A DNA stretch of 64,000 bases from Motilimonas pumila (GCF_003596335.1 NZ_QZCH01000015.1:1-64000), one strand, 5' to 3'; shown: positions 35,620-44,972, counted from the stretch's first letter. Made by a program: numbers and translations. Notes: a model not told the origin generated them from the sequence alone.

Positions 35620-36537
35620 ATGGAACAGAAACTGGATTTCAATTTACTTGAGGTGTTCATGCAGGTTTACCGCTTGCGCTCGATCACCTTGGCGGCAGAT
35701 ACTTTGCAGTCAACCCAACCGGGTGTGAGCCGTGCATTGAAGCGCCTCAGTGAGCAGTTGGATACGCAACTGTTTGTACGGGAAGGCCGTGGTATAGTGC
35801 CGACACAAGCTGCAATCCAGCTAGCGAGTGACATTGAACCGGCACTGAATACCGTGTTGTCTGCGTTGGATAATTTAAAAGCGTTTGATATTAGCCAAGC
35901 CAGAACGTTTAAGGTGGTCGTGACAGAGCCGATGTTATTATTGCTGCAGCCGCAGCTAGACCATTCGGCAAAGCTTGGTAATTGCAGCGTGCAACTGGTG
36001 CAAAGCCCGCCAACAGAGCAAGAAATGTTACACCAACTCACCATGCAGCAGGCCGATTTAGCTATCGACATCGGCCAGCTTGAGCATCATTCATTTCAGG
36101 TTAAGCCGGTGCACCATGACACCATGATGATGGTGTGTGCTAAAAATCACCCGCAGGTACAAGGCAGCATTGACCAAGAAACCTATTACCAAGCAGACCA
36201 TGTGACGTTGACGCTACGCCGGGCAGGGCACCATGCGATCAATTACCTCAGCACCGAGGTGATGCAAGCGCGCAAGGTAGCGCTGCAATGCGATTCTTTA
36301 TTTACCGGTATGGCTTTGGCTGCCAATAGCCAAGTGTTGAGTTTAGCGCCCAAGGTAACGGCGGCTCAGTTTGCCGACACTTTGGGGTTACAGGTGTTAC
36401 CTTTGCCTTTTACCACTTTACCTGTAGTGCATAACCTCATTTGGCATAAACGTACTACGCGCAGTGCGGCGCATATTTGGCTCAGAGAACTGCTGACTGG
36501 GCTACTGGCAGAGTCGAATCAAGGCAGTTTAAGCTAA
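35620..36537 (+). CDS. LysR-family transcriptional regulator
   Basis: 305 residues from ATG 35620 (GGTGG just upstream); the HTH is at about 5-62 (LLEVFMQVYRLRSITLAADT, QSTQPGVSRALKRL). The effector domain reads toward the NahR/LeuO/ToxR-like branch (FKVVVTEPMLLLLQ). It is divergent from the MBL-fold hydrolase, the likely target, with 120 bases between. Its neighbour downstream is yhhQ with its own riboswitch. Confidence 0.9.
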   Translation: MEQKLDFNLLEVFMQVYRLRSITLAADTLQSTQPGVSRALKRLSEQLDTQLFVREGRGIVPTQAAIQLASDIEPALNTVLSALDNLKAFDISQARTFKVVVTEPMLLLLQPQLDHSAKLGNCSVQLVQSPPTEQEMLHQLTMQQADLAIDIGQLEHHSFQVKPVHHDTMMMVCAKNHPQVQGSIDQETYYQADHVTLTLRRAGHHAINYLSTEVMQARKVALQCDSLFTGMALAANSQVLSLAPKVTAAQFADTLGLQVLPLPFTTLPVVHNLIWHKRTTRSAAHIWLRELLTGLLAESNQGSLS

Positions 36538-36610
36538 ACACTAGAGTGCGTATTTTTTATACGAATTTGATTGTGCCACGGTAACGAATTTGTATAATAG
36601 CGCCTCGAAA

Positions 36611-36644
36611 TTTGGGTTCCCTCACCCCAAACCAACTAAAAAGG
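36611..36644 (+). promoter_or_regulatory. preQ1-I riboswitch upstream of yhhQ
   Basis: TTGGGTTCCCTCACCCCAA followed by an A-rich tail ending AACTAAAAAGG. The stem TTGGG/CCCAA, the GGTTC start of loop 1, the AC before the closing strand and the A-rich tail fit the class I preQ1 aptamer, and it is one base shorter than the well-known 34-base version. The AAGG at 36641-36644 is both the end of the aptamer and the ribosome binding site (six bases before ATG 36651), so preQ1 should block translation. Confidence 0.8.
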
Positions 36645-36650
36645 TACAAT

Positions 36651-37355
36651 ATGACCACTCATACTCTTGCTCAGGCAAAGTTCGCCTTATTGGCGCTTTG
36701 TGTTTTCCACGTCCTCGTGATTGCTTCTAGCAATTATTTAGTGCAGCTACCTATTACTATTTTTGGTATGCATACCACGTGGGGGGCATTCACTTTTCCG
36801 TTTATTTTCTTAGCGACTGACCTCACTGTGCGCATTTTTGGCGCCAGCTTAGCACGACGAATCATTTTCTTAGTGATGCTGCCTGCTTTGCTCATTTCCT
36901 ATGTTTTGTCGGTGATCTTTTACCAAGGTGAATACCAAGGCTTAACGGGTTTATTAGGCTTTAATGCCTTTGTGGGGCGCATTGCATTAGCCAGTTTCTT
37001 GGCTTATTGCTTAGGCCAATTGCTGGACATTAAAATCTTTCACCGGTTGCGTCAGCTACCTGCTTGGTGGGTGGCCCCTGTGGCTTCGACGGTGATAGGT
37101 AACTTACTGGATACTGCGGTGTTTTTCTTTGTCGCTTTCTTTCGCTCCAGCGATGCATTTATGGCGCAGCATTGGTTGGAAATTGCAGCGGTGGATTACG
37201 CCTTTAAACTAGTGATTAGTATTCTGATTTTCTTGCCGTTTTACGGCGTGCTATTAAACTTACTGCAACGTTATTTGGTCAACCCGAGATCGCTGCTTGA
37301 GAGTACGTCGGGATTAAATACAGAAAGATTAGCCCCAAAAACCGATTTAAGGTAG
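36651..37355 (+). CDS. yhhQ: Queuosine-precursor transporter (YhhQ family)
   Basis: 234 residues from ATG 36651; a TTG-started longer frame from 36612 begins inside the riboswitch and is not real. Six or seven membrane helices; the family segments HTTWGAFTFPFIFLATDLTV and STVIGNLLDTAVFF are well kept. YhhQ imports 7-cyano/7-aminomethyl-7-deazaguanine for tRNA queuosine. The preQ1 riboswitch in front of it supports the substrate. It is followed by 45 bases and the acyltransferase gene. Confidence 0.93.
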   Translation: MTTHTLAQAKFALLALCVFHVLVIASSNYLVQLPITIFGMHTTWGAFTFPFIFLATDLTVRIFGASLARRIIFLVMLPALLISYVLSVIFYQGEYQGLTGLLGFNAFVGRIALASFLAYCLGQLLDIKIFHRLRQLPAWWVAPVASTVIGNLLDTAVFFFVAFFRSSDAFMAQHWLEIAAVDYAFKLVISILIFLPFYGVLLNLLQRYLVNPRSLLESTSGLNTERLAPKTDLR

Positions 37356-37400
37356 AATGCGGCGATTTTTTGCACGCATGTCAGGGCTTTAGAGGTAAAA

Positions 37401-38528
37401 ATGGCAACAGAAAACCCACAATCAGACGATATCTACAGTGATATTCGGCCGTATAACGACGCCGAGATCCATGGGGTCATCACTCGGATTACCGCTGACG
37501 ACGAGTTTATTGAGGCCATGGCCAAAATTCGCTTTCCCCGATTAAGCCAATGGACACCTTGGCTAGTGCAACCTTTAGTACGAAGTGTATTGCAGCGTAA
37601 GTGGGCAAAGCTCGACTCTGTGGCCAGCGTGCAGGATGAAGTAGCCTCATACATGGCAAAGATGGTGAGCAATACCACCACTAAAGTCACTTTTTCTGGC
37701 TTAGACCAACTGAGTAAAGACAAAGCATATTTGTTTGTTTCTAATCACAGAGACATTGCCATGGATCCGGCTTTTGTTAACTGGGGTTTGTACCACAATG
37801 GTTTCAATACTGTGCGTATTGCCATTGGTGACAACCTATTGCAAAAGCCATACGTTACCGACCTAATGAAGCTAAATAAAAGCTTCATTGTTAAGCGCTC
37901 AGCGACTGCTCCCCGCGCCATGATGGCGGCATTTACGAAATTATCAGCGTATATCAAGCACTCTCTTGAAGAAGGCCAGAATATATGGATTGCACAAAAA
38001 GAAGGCCGTGCCAAAGACGGCTTTGATAAAACCGATCCGGCCATCATCAAAATGTTCTACATGAACGGCAAAAAGCAAAAGCAAAGTTTTGCGGATTACA
38101 TTAAGCAATTACAAATTGTACCCGTGGCTATCTCGTACGAGTTTGACGCGGGCGCCGCGACCAAAGCCAAAGAGTTGGCGCACACCGAGCAGCACGGCGA
38201 ATATGAAAAGGCAGAGTTTGAAGACATTGCCAGTATCGTTGAAGGCATTGTGGGGCAAAAAGGCCACGTGCACGTGGCGTTTGGCCAACCCCTAACGGCG
38301 GATTTTGCAGATGCCGACAGCGTGGCAGCGGCCATTGATGCCAGCATCTACCAAAACTTCCACTTACACCCTTCAAACTTGATTGCGGCCAAAGATCCTG
38401 CCGTTGAACAATTGTCTGAAGCGGATAAACAGGCGTTTCAAGCTTATATGACCAACATTCCGGCCGAGTTAACGGAGCGAGTGCTGGCGTCTTACGCTAA
38501 ACCGGTAGAAAACCGCGGTAAAAGCTAA
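37401..38528 (+). CDS. Lysophospholipid acyltransferase-family protein (PlsC-like)
   Basis: 375 residues. The acyltransferase HX4D motif is seen as NHRDIAMDPAFVNWGL (about residues 114-119). The later EGR block is present as QKEGRAKDGFDK, which binds the phosphate of the acceptor in this family. There is a long N-terminal part of about 90 residues, and no clear signal or helix. The acceptor is unknown. It has its own ribosome site (AGAGGT) 45 bases after yhhQ and a terminator at its end. Confidence 0.8.
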   Translation: MATENPQSDDIYSDIRPYNDAEIHGVITRITADDEFIEAMAKIRFPRLSQWTPWLVQPLVRSVLQRKWAKLDSVASVQDEVASYMAKMVSNTTTKVTFSGLDQLSKDKAYLFVSNHRDIAMDPAFVNWGLYHNGFNTVRIAIGDNLLQKPYVTDLMKLNKSFIVKRSATAPRAMMAAFTKLSAYIKHSLEEGQNIWIAQKEGRAKDGFDKTDPAIIKMFYMNGKKQKQSFADYIKQLQIVPVAISYEFDAGAATKAKELAHTEQHGEYEKAEFEDIASIVEGIVGQKGHVHVAFGQPLTADFADADSVAAAIDASIYQNFHLHPSNLIAAKDPAVEQLSEADKQAFQAYMTNIPAELTERVLASYAKPVENRGKS

Positions 38529-38546
38529 TCGTTATGGTTGGCAGGT

Positions 38547-38573
38547 AAAAAAGGGCTGATTAGCTCTTTTTTT
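38547..38573 (+). terminator. Terminator after the acyltransferase gene
   Basis: AAAAAGGGCT and AGCTCTTTTT pair (one G-T) around GATT, followed by a T-run to 38573, closing the yhhQ-acyltransferase unit. Confidence 0.75.
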
Positions 38574-38644
38574 GTGCCTATTTTTGACAATGATGGCTCT
38601 GACTTTATTGCATACTTGGGCTTTGTATTATGCAGGGTTTTGTT

Positions 38645-39115
38645 ATGCCTTTTTCTATTCGAACGGTCACGCCCGAAGACTTGCCTTATTTGACGGCCGC
38701 TTTAGACCGCTTAAATGATTTACACCATCAAGCCGTGCCTGAGTATTTCAAACCGGCCGCAGAAATCAGGCAACAAAAAGACATTTCTTTATACGGTAAA
38801 AAAGACATGTGCTTTGGCTTTGTTGCCCAGTTAAATGAGCGCCCGATTGGCATGTTGTTGTGTCATATTCGTGACCTGATATCCCCCATCTCTGCGCAAC
38901 GAAAAATCGGCTCCATTGATGAGCTTTACGTTGAGCCTAAGCATCAGAGCAAAGGCATAGGTAAGGCGCTGGTGGCTGAGTTTGAGCAATTATGCCGGCA
39001 GCATCAAGCGACTGATATTTTTGTAGAAGTGTGGGAGTTTAACCAAGCTGCCCGGCATTTCTATCAAAGCGTGGGAATGGCAACCCATATTCGCTGGTTA
39101 CGAAAAAGTATCTGA
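38645..39115 (+). CDS. GNAT-family N-acetyltransferase
   Basis: 156 residues from ATG 38645, with AGGG eight bases before it (a 38630 ATG has no such site). The acetyl-CoA motif is Q/R-x-x-G-x-G-K/A, seen here as HQSKGIGKALVAEFEQL, with the beta strand IGSIDELYVEP before it and NQAARHFYQSVGM after. Substrate unknown; similar proteins act on peptides, amines or sugars. It lies 39 bases before a VOC-family gene. Confidence 0.9.
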   Translation: MPFSIRTVTPEDLPYLTAALDRLNDLHHQAVPEYFKPAAEIRQQKDISLYGKKDMCFGFVAQLNERPIGMLLCHIRDLISPISAQRKIGSIDELYVEPKHQSKGIGKALVAEFEQLCRQHQATDIFVEVWEFNQAARHFYQSVGMATHIRWLRKSI

Positions 39116-39153
39116 CCTAGACTATGATAATTTCATAGGCTTTAGGGATTACA

Positions 39154-39522
39154 ATGAATAACCACAATAAAATCAACTATATTGAACTGCCAGCGCAAGA
39201 CTTGGCTGCTACCAAAGCGTTTTTCCATACTGTGTTTCAATGGCAGTTTAGCGACTTTGGTAATGAATACAGCGCATTTTCTGGGGCGGGATTGGCTGGT
39301 GGGTTTTACTTGTCTAAGTTTTGCTCAAATAGTCAACAAGGCGCCTGTCTGGTGGTGATATACAGCCATGATTTAGCCCAGACCCAAGCGCAAATTGAGC
39401 AAGCGGGTGGTCGTATCAGCCAACCTATCTTTGATTTTCCCGGTGGTCAACGGTTTCATTTTATTGAGCCCAGTGGCAATGAATTAGCGGTATGGTCTGA
39501 TCAAGATCTCGATAATCCCTAA
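39154..39522 (+). CDS. VOC-family (glyoxalase-like) protein
   Basis: 122 residues with the glyoxalase/bleomycin-resistance fold: INYIELPAQDLAATKAFFHT at the start and QRFHFIEPSGNELAVWSD at the end, with the metal-ligand Glu in YIE and FIEPSGNEL. Likely a small lyase or isomerase; substrate unknown. ATG lies after TTAGGG. Confidence 0.88.
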   Translation: MNNHNKINYIELPAQDLAATKAFFHTVFQWQFSDFGNEYSAFSGAGLAGGFYLSKFCSNSQQGACLVVIYSHDLAQTQAQIEQAGGRISQPIFDFPGGQRFHFIEPSGNELAVWSDQDLDNP

Positions 39523-39616
39523 TCGAGCTCAGGCGAAAGTAGGGTTTTCCATTGCCGCGATTGAGCTATGGTAAGCCGCAACCAATAATGCGATTTTATT
39601 TTTTCTGATTGTATTT

Positions 39617-40912
39617 ATGGATGAATTAATCAGCATTGAAATTATCGCCTGCACCTTGCTGTCGTTAGGCGCGGTGCAAGCCAGCTTTTTTGCGATAGCC
39701 ACGCTGCGTCAGCGGCAATATTATTTGGCGTTGTGGTTGGTTTTATTTACCGTCGAAATCAGCAGCAAGGTATTACTTAACTTTGGCATCTGGCCATCGA
39801 TAAGCCAATGGTTTGGTTTTTGGATCACCTTTGACGTGGTGTATGGTCCATTGCTGTTTTTATGGGTGTTAAGGCTGACCTCAAAGCAGGGGCTATCGCG
39901 GTGGCATATTTTACATTTTGTTCCTGCAATGCTGTTCTGGTGTTTGTTACTGCCCCAAGTGTGGGACTTTGACGCAAACGAAAAAGCTCAGGCTATTAGT
40001 GATTTTGCGAATCATGGTCAATGGGTGAGTTTCACACCCGAAGTGATGCATTTACAGTCATTGATGCTTTGGTATCCTACTTTATACACACTTTTAGCAC
40101 TGGCGTACTTATTTTATTGGCAGGCTAAAAAGCAGACTCAACCCAGCTTACGACTTGGCTGGCTCAAGTGTATGTTGGGGTTACATGTCTTGATGTGGTG
40201 CGCGGTCATTTTTGGCTTAGTGTATATTCCTTTGCCACCTGTATTGCTATATATGGTGAGCTACCTGCCCACGGTTTTTTGGATTAACCTAGTGGCATAC
40301 CTCAGTTTAATCTTCTTAAAGCAGTTGGCGATCGGCCACGATACTCGGTCGCAATCAGCAAGTCACGTAAGCTTAACGCAAAGCCACAACTTAGCTGAGA
40401 TAACAACGCGAGATGCAAGCACCGCAGCGCAGGATCTTGATAGTCACCCCTCGCAAAGCACGTTGAGTGAATCGCAACCTGTTGTTGGTGAGATATTGCG
40501 CCGGCCTATGAAGACGCAACAAGAAAAGTATCAGCATAATAAGCTCAGTCGGCAGCAACAAAGCAGCATTGCGGAGTTGATTGAACAGCAGATGGCGGCG
40601 GGGCTTTTTCGCCAATCTCGATTAACCTTACCTCAGCTGGCAAAAGAGGTCGATTTACCTAGTCATTATATCAGTCAAGTGATCAACGATTATTATCAAT
40701 GTAACTTTTTTGACTATGTTAATCGTCACCGTTTAGCGGCAATTAAAAAACAGTTGCAAAGTCATCAAGCTGGACAAATCACCATCTTAGAAATTGCTAT
40801 TGCCAATGGCTTTAACAGTAAGTCGACCTTTAACACTGCGTTTAAAAAAGACACCGGATTAACGCCATCGCAGTTTCGTAAGCAGGCGTTAGCGAAGGTT
40901 GTCATGAGTTAA
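39617..40912 (+). CDS. AraC-family regulator with N-terminal membrane domain
   Basis: 431 residues. The first 240 residues hold about seven membrane helices, then a low-complexity Ser/Gln/Thr linker (about 245-300), then an AraC/XylS HTH at about 330-430 (QLAKEVDLPSHYISQVINDY, LEIAIANGFNSKSTFNTAFK). Membrane-bound AraC regulators of this layout sense an outside signal. It lies 122 bases before the secreted isochorismatase-like gene on the same strand, which may be its target. Confidence 0.88.
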   Translation: MDELISIEIIACTLLSLGAVQASFFAIATLRQRQYYLALWLVLFTVEISSKVLLNFGIWPSISQWFGFWITFDVVYGPLLFLWVLRLTSKQGLSRWHILHFVPAMLFWCLLLPQVWDFDANEKAQAISDFANHGQWVSFTPEVMHLQSLMLWYPTLYTLLALAYLFYWQAKKQTQPSLRLGWLKCMLGLHVLMWCAVIFGLVYIPLPPVLLYMVSYLPTVFWINLVAYLSLIFLKQLAIGHDTRSQSASHVSLTQSHNLAEITTRDASTAAQDLDSHPSQSTLSESQPVVGEILRRPMKTQQEKYQHNKLSRQQQSSIAELIEQQMAAGLFRQSRLTLPQLAKEVDLPSHYISQVINDYYQCNFFDYVNRHRLAAIKKQLQSHQAGQITILEIAIANGFNSKSTFNTAFKKDTGLTPSQFRKQALAKVVMS

Positions 40913-40990
40913 GTTGGGTTTATCGTAATTAAAAGGTTCAGCTTTATAAGGTTGAACGTCCAACTCCTTGTTTATTGGTAATTATTAACT

Positions 40991-41010
40991 GCACTCAATG
41001 ATCTGAGTGC
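40991..41010. promoter_or_regulatory. Inverted repeat upstream of the 41035 gene
   Basis: GCACTCA (40991-40997) and TGAGTGC (41004-41010) form a perfect seven-base dyad, 25 bases before the start. AAGGTT is repeated at 40933 and 40948. Possible operator or 5' hairpin. Confidence 0.35.
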
Positions 41011-41034
41011 GGTTAACTTACAAGGAGTAAAAAC

Positions 41035-42387
41035 ATGAAAGGTACCATTAAAACCTTATTAACAGGAATGGTTATGACTGGCGCATTTGCCAGTAGCACT
41101 GCGATGGCAAATGCCCCAGAGCATGCCTCTTGGGGGTATCACAAGTCGGCCTCTCAACAGGTAGCGGTAGAAAAATATGTCTCGTTTACGGCGCAAAATA
41201 CGGCATTGTTGGTGATTGATGCACAGCAAGCTTATGTGCCCGGTACCCCTGAGTTTTGGCCAACGGTGTTTTTCCCTGAGTATCCCATCCCAGTGCAGAA
41301 TGTGGATCCTGAGATGGGTAATAAAATACAACGCATCGCCGACTTGGTGCGACTAGCAAAGGAAAAGCAGGTTACCACTCAAGTTACTTATGAAGGTGAG
41401 GAAGCGTTTCACTCACCGATGATTGCATCGATTGAACAAGAGTTAAGTGCTGCTAGCTTGCGTCACTTTAAAGCGTATTTTAATGCTACCAAAGAAACCG
41501 GTATTGAGCAGGCGATGCGACAATTACAACAGCAAGGCATTCATCAAGTGATCGTTGCTGGGGCAGAGACGGACGTGTGTGTACTGCAAACCGTACTGGG
41601 TTTAAAGAAAATGGGCTTTGACGTCACCGTGGTGAGTGATGCAGTGTTTTCGACGGAACATTATACGCGACCATCATTTAAACGCTTGCAGCAAGCGGGT
41701 GTCGCTTTAGCAAAAGCGGATGAGGTGATGGCGGCGATGAATGGCAGCCACAAAGTTACTTTAAGCCCGCGTTACGCGATTCAAAGTCGCGCCGACATTT
41801 ATCAAGGCGATCGTCGTAAAATGGCAGCTCTAACGTTTAACTTTGATACCGAAAACTTAAAGCAGGCTGAGCACGATAACAAAGCAGCGGTTACATACCG
41901 CAACCGCCAGTGGACCAACTACGTGAGTTACGCATTTGCGCCAGCATCAGGGATGGCGACTTTTCACTTGAACGCGGCTGACAAACCTGTGAGCACAGAG
42001 TTTAAGCAAGCTGCAAACCTGCAATCGGTAGACAACATTGCCAAGGTTATTAAAGGCATGAGGAAGGCGGGGAAAAATCAAGCCATTATTTCCGGTGTAG
42101 TGACCCAGTCTGAATTGATGCGTGCGACACGCAGGCTGTTAGCGGCAGGTATTACGCCAGTGATCCTTGAAGATAGCTTGATGGGTAAATACGTTGACCC
42201 AGTGCACTATTTGGACAAGGTATATGACCTTGGTGCGGTACCTAGTACCTTTAAAATCACCGGCTATGAGATGACCGCAGCGGTATTTAATCTCGATTTA
42301 ACCGAGCAAGAAATAGCCGCCACCCAAGACATGTTTGATAATGCCAATAACCAAACCTTGATCGAGCTGATGCCTCGATTACGCTAA
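41035..42387 (+). CDS. Exported isochorismatase-family hydrolase with degenerate second domain
   Basis: 450 residues with a signal peptide (cleavage near MANA). Domain 1 (about 50-235) is a complete isochorismatase-like hydrolase: Asp62 (VIDAQQA), Lys146 (RHFKAYFN) and Cys182 (GAETDVCVLQT). Domain 2 (about 260-430) has the same layout, and the segment QAIISGVVTQSELMRATRRL matches QVIVAGAETDVCVLQTVLGL, but has Glu360 in place of the nucleophile Cys. So the second half is probably a non-catalytic copy. Periplasmic cysteine hydrolase; substrate unknown. It is preceded by an AraC regulator and has TACAAGGAG as ribosome site. Confidence 0.8.
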   Translation: MKGTIKTLLTGMVMTGAFASSTAMANAPEHASWGYHKSASQQVAVEKYVSFTAQNTALLVIDAQQAYVPGTPEFWPTVFFPEYPIPVQNVDPEMGNKIQRIADLVRLAKEKQVTTQVTYEGEEAFHSPMIASIEQELSAASLRHFKAYFNATKETGIEQAMRQLQQQGIHQVIVAGAETDVCVLQTVLGLKKMGFDVTVVSDAVFSTEHYTRPSFKRLQQAGVALAKADEVMAAMNGSHKVTLSPRYAIQSRADIYQGDRRKMAALTFNFDTENLKQAEHDNKAAVTYRNRQWTNYVSYAFAPASGMATFHLNAADKPVSTEFKQAANLQSVDNIAKVIKGMRKAGKNQAIISGVVTQSELMRATRRLLAAGITPVILEDSLMGKYVDPVHYLDKVYDLGAVPSTFKITGYEMTAAVFNLDLTEQEIAATQDMFDNANNQTLIELMPRLR

Positions 42388-42392
42388 AGGGA

Positions 42393-42423
42393 AAGGGCCT
42401 ACTTGCACTTTAAGTGGGCCCTT
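42393..42423 (+). terminator. Hairpin after the isochorismatase-like gene
   Basis: AAGGGCCTACTT and AAGTGGGCCCTT pair with one T-G pair; the loop is GCACTTT. No T-run follows, so it is a weaker terminator or a stabiliser. Confidence 0.55.
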
Positions 42424-42501
42424 GATGCGGTTTATCGGCCGTGCCACCTAATTAGTGGTAGACTGCTATTTATTGCCAAGTTTGATAAATAACCGACTTT
42501 C

Positions 42502-43428
42502 ATGGACGTGCTGAGTACCGTTTTACCCATCCTATTTGTTGCCCTCATTGGTTATGGCGCAGCCCGCCTTGGGGCGCTCAAGCATGACGAAGTGAAGGTC
42601 ATAGGGAAACTCGCATTTAATATTATTTTACCGGTACTGTTGTTTATCAGTACCGCTAAAGCCGAGTTACCCAGTCATTTGCCTTGGCGCTTATTAGCCA
42701 GTTATTTTGTGCCTGTGCTTATGGTGTTTGCCGTGGCTTGGTTAGTTGCCAAATTGGTATTTGGGTATCAGCCACAGCAGCAAAGCGTTTTTGCCATGGG
42801 GGCGAGCTACTCGAATGTCACCATAGTCGGCATACCCTTATCCGTATTTGCGTTAGGGGAGGCGGCGTTATTTCCGCTGCTGATCATCATTTCGGTGCAT
42901 AATTTGGTGTTGTATAGCCTGGGCTTTGTGCTGGCTGAGCGGCAACGTTTATCGTGGAATAAGCTGTTATCCAGCCTGGGTCAAATTTTTTTAAAACTCA
43001 TCAAAACGCCGATCACTGCCAGTTTGCTCTTGGGGTTAATCGTTAATATCACTGCCATGCCTTGGTACCCGCCAGTATTGGCTAGCGTTGAGCTATTAGC
43101 CAAAGCGGGCGTGCCGTTGGCGTTATTTGCTTTGGGCGCAGCGTTGTCACAATACCAGTTACGAGGCCAAGTGCCCGCCGCAGTTTTGCTGATGTTACTG
43201 AATATGGTGCTATTGCCCATTTTGGTTGGCGTGTTTGCGTTTTATATTTTTGAACTGCCCGATATTTGGGCAAAAGCCATTTTACTGCTGGCGGCGATGC
43301 CTGTGGGGCTCAGCGCATACGTTTTTGCCCAACAATACCAACAAGTGGCGGCAACGATTGCGAGTAGTATTTTATTGTCTAGCGTGGTCAGCATGTTCAG
43401 TTTGAGTCTGGTGTTATATTTTCTGTGA
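42502..43428 (+). CDS. AEC-family transporter (auxin efflux carrier-like)
   Basis: 308 residues, ten predicted membrane helices, beginning VLPILFVALIGYGAARLG and ending with MPVGLSAYVFAQQYQQ. The N-P/GMP segments of the family are kept as ASYSNVTIVGIPLSVFALGE. AEC carriers export small organic anions; substrate unknown. 114 bases after the previous gene. Confidence 0.88.
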   Translation: MDVLSTVLPILFVALIGYGAARLGALKHDEVKVIGKLAFNIILPVLLFISTAKAELPSHLPWRLLASYFVPVLMVFAVAWLVAKLVFGYQPQQQSVFAMGASYSNVTIVGIPLSVFALGEAALFPLLIIISVHNLVLYSLGFVLAERQRLSWNKLLSSLGQIFLKLIKTPITASLLLGLIVNITAMPWYPPVLASVELLAKAGVPLALFALGAALSQYQLRGQVPAAVLLMLLNMVLLPILVGVFAFYIFELPDIWAKAILLLAAMPVGLSAYVFAQQYQQVAATIASSILLSSVVSMFSLSLVLYFL

Positions 43429-43530
43429 TGATGAGAGCTGTGTTGCGGCGTTAGATTTGTATTTGCGATTGGAGTAGATCGATAAACTGACCTAAAATCA
43501 AAGTCATCAATTTAATGCGCGTGAGGATAC

Positions 43531-44283
43531 ATGCAATTTATTCGCTCCTTATCTTTGGCTTCGGCTGGTCTTTGTTGCCTACCAACCTTGGTTCAAGCTG
43601 AACCTTGGCACTTTGAAGTTTCCCCGTATCTTTGGGCTGTGGGTCAAAGCGGTAAAACCGGCTTTAAAACCGACAATGGTAACGACATTATCACCGACAT
43701 GGACATGAGTTTTGGTGATATTTGGGACAACCTTGATAGCGCATTTTTGATGGACGCTAAAGCTTCGAAGGGGGATTGGGCCTTTTCAGTTAACTACGTC
43801 TACATGAAGCTTAAAAACGAAGGTGACATTGGTAATAATGGCCGTGCCACGGTAGAAGGCAAACAGAACCTGATAGACGTGACGGCGGCATACCGTTTTT
43901 ATAACCAAGGTAATATGGCTTGGTATGGCGTGTTTGGTGCTCGGTTTGCTGATGTAGATAATAGCCTGACCACCACCACAGATAATCGCTATAAAAACCG
44001 TGGCTTTGGTGATGACTGGGTGGACCCTTTACTGGGCATTAAAAATCGCTGGCAAATAAACTCTACGTTTTATTTAGACACGCAATTCGACATGGCGGGC
44101 TTTGGCTTAAGCTCCAGCTCAGACTTCTCTTGGGGCATAGGCACGACCTTAAACCATAAGCTCAGCGAAAATTGGTACTTGAAATACAACTATCGTTACT
44201 TGGATATTGACTACAAGTCGAATAAGCTGATTTTTGATATGGCGTCCAGTGGCTTAGCTTTGGGTGTGTCTTATATGTTTTAA
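43531..44283 (+). CDS. Outer-membrane beta-barrel protein (250 aa)
   Basis: Signal peptide to about residue 23 (LPTLVQA), then amphipathic strands (WHFEVSPYLWAVGQSGKTGF, WLKYNYRYLDIDY) and a C-terminal aromatic residue in SYMF, the typical outer-membrane signature. It resembles small porin-like barrels; ligand unknown. GAGGATAC precedes the start. Confidence 0.8.
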   Translation: MQFIRSLSLASAGLCCLPTLVQAEPWHFEVSPYLWAVGQSGKTGFKTDNGNDIITDMDMSFGDIWDNLDSAFLMDAKASKGDWAFSVNYVYMKLKNEGDIGNNGRATVEGKQNLIDVTAAYRFYNQGNMAWYGVFGARFADVDNSLTTTTDNRYKNRGFGDDWVDPLLGIKNRWQINSTFYLDTQFDMAGFGLSSSSDFSWGIGTTLNHKLSENWYLKYNYRYLDIDYKSNKLIFDMASSGLALGVSYMF

Positions 44284-44316
44284 GTTTGGGCTGTTTTAGT
44301 TCCAATAATTTTAAAC

Positions 44317-44335
44317 AAGCGGCAAAGTGCCGCTT
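44317..44335 (+). terminator. Terminator after the barrel gene
   Basis: AAGCGGCA/TGCCGCTT stem with three-base loop followed by TTTT. A very similar stem recurs at 44973-44991, as part of the duplicated unit. Confidence 0.8.
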
Positions 44336-44357
44336 TTTATTCGACAAAGGGAAAGTG

Positions 44358-44876
44358 ATGATAAAAAGAATGATGCTAGCTGCGGGATTGTTGATGACTA
44401 GCCTGTGGGCCAATGCCGGGCCGTTAACGGATGCTGACATGCAGCAGTGGTTGAAAACCCAGTCGCAACTGGCGCAACTTGGAGATAAGCATGATGACGT
44501 ATTGAACAGTATGGATATGGGCGAGCTACTCAAGTTACCGCCAGAGCAAAGTGCGAAGCAGGCAATAGCTCATATTTCAGCATCGCCGTCGACAAAAGAT
44601 GCGCTGAAAGTGATGGCGCAAAATGGCATGTCTGCAGAACGTTTTATGGAAGTGTTTTTTCGCATTATTAAGGTGCAGATGGCGCAGCAGTTTGAGGGTA
44701 ATAGAGCACAACAATCGGCAGAAGTCGAAGAAATAATAGCCAATACGAAGGATCCTGAACTAAGAAAGGAAATCTTAAAAAGCTACGAGATGATGAACGC
44801 TGGTCTAGCAGAAGTAAACCCGACAGATGCAAGCTTAGTGCGAAAATACCAGCAACAATTGGATGTAATGGAGTAG
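44358..44876 (+). CDS. Small secreted protein, paralogue A (172 aa)
   Basis: ATG 44358 has AAAGGGAAAG upstream. Signal peptide MIKRMMLAAGLLMTSLWANA, then a helical, soluble domain with LPPEQSAKQAIAHI, GMSAERFMEVFFRI and a C-terminal SLVRKYQQQLD. A copy of the gene follows at 45016-45552. Family DUF-like, unknown function, periplasmic. Confidence 0.7.
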   Translation: MIKRMMLAAGLLMTSLWANAGPLTDADMQQWLKTQSQLAQLGDKHDDVLNSMDMGELLKLPPEQSAKQAIAHISASPSTKDALKVMAQNGMSAERFMEVFFRIIKVQMAQQFEGNRAQQSAEVEEIIANTKDPELRKEILKSYEMMNAGLAEVNPTDASLVRKYQQQLDVME

Positions 44877-44972
44877 TGTGACAAGTGAAATATGGTTGTA
44901 TTTCTTAGGTGAAGGTCTGGCTAGGCACTTCATCAAACCATAAGCTTGCTTTTGCTCCAATACTATAAAATT

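Noticed and set aside
36612..36650. Upstream extension of yhhQ starting at TTG
   Set aside because: It lies inside the riboswitch; the ATG at 36651 has the correct spacing from AAGG.
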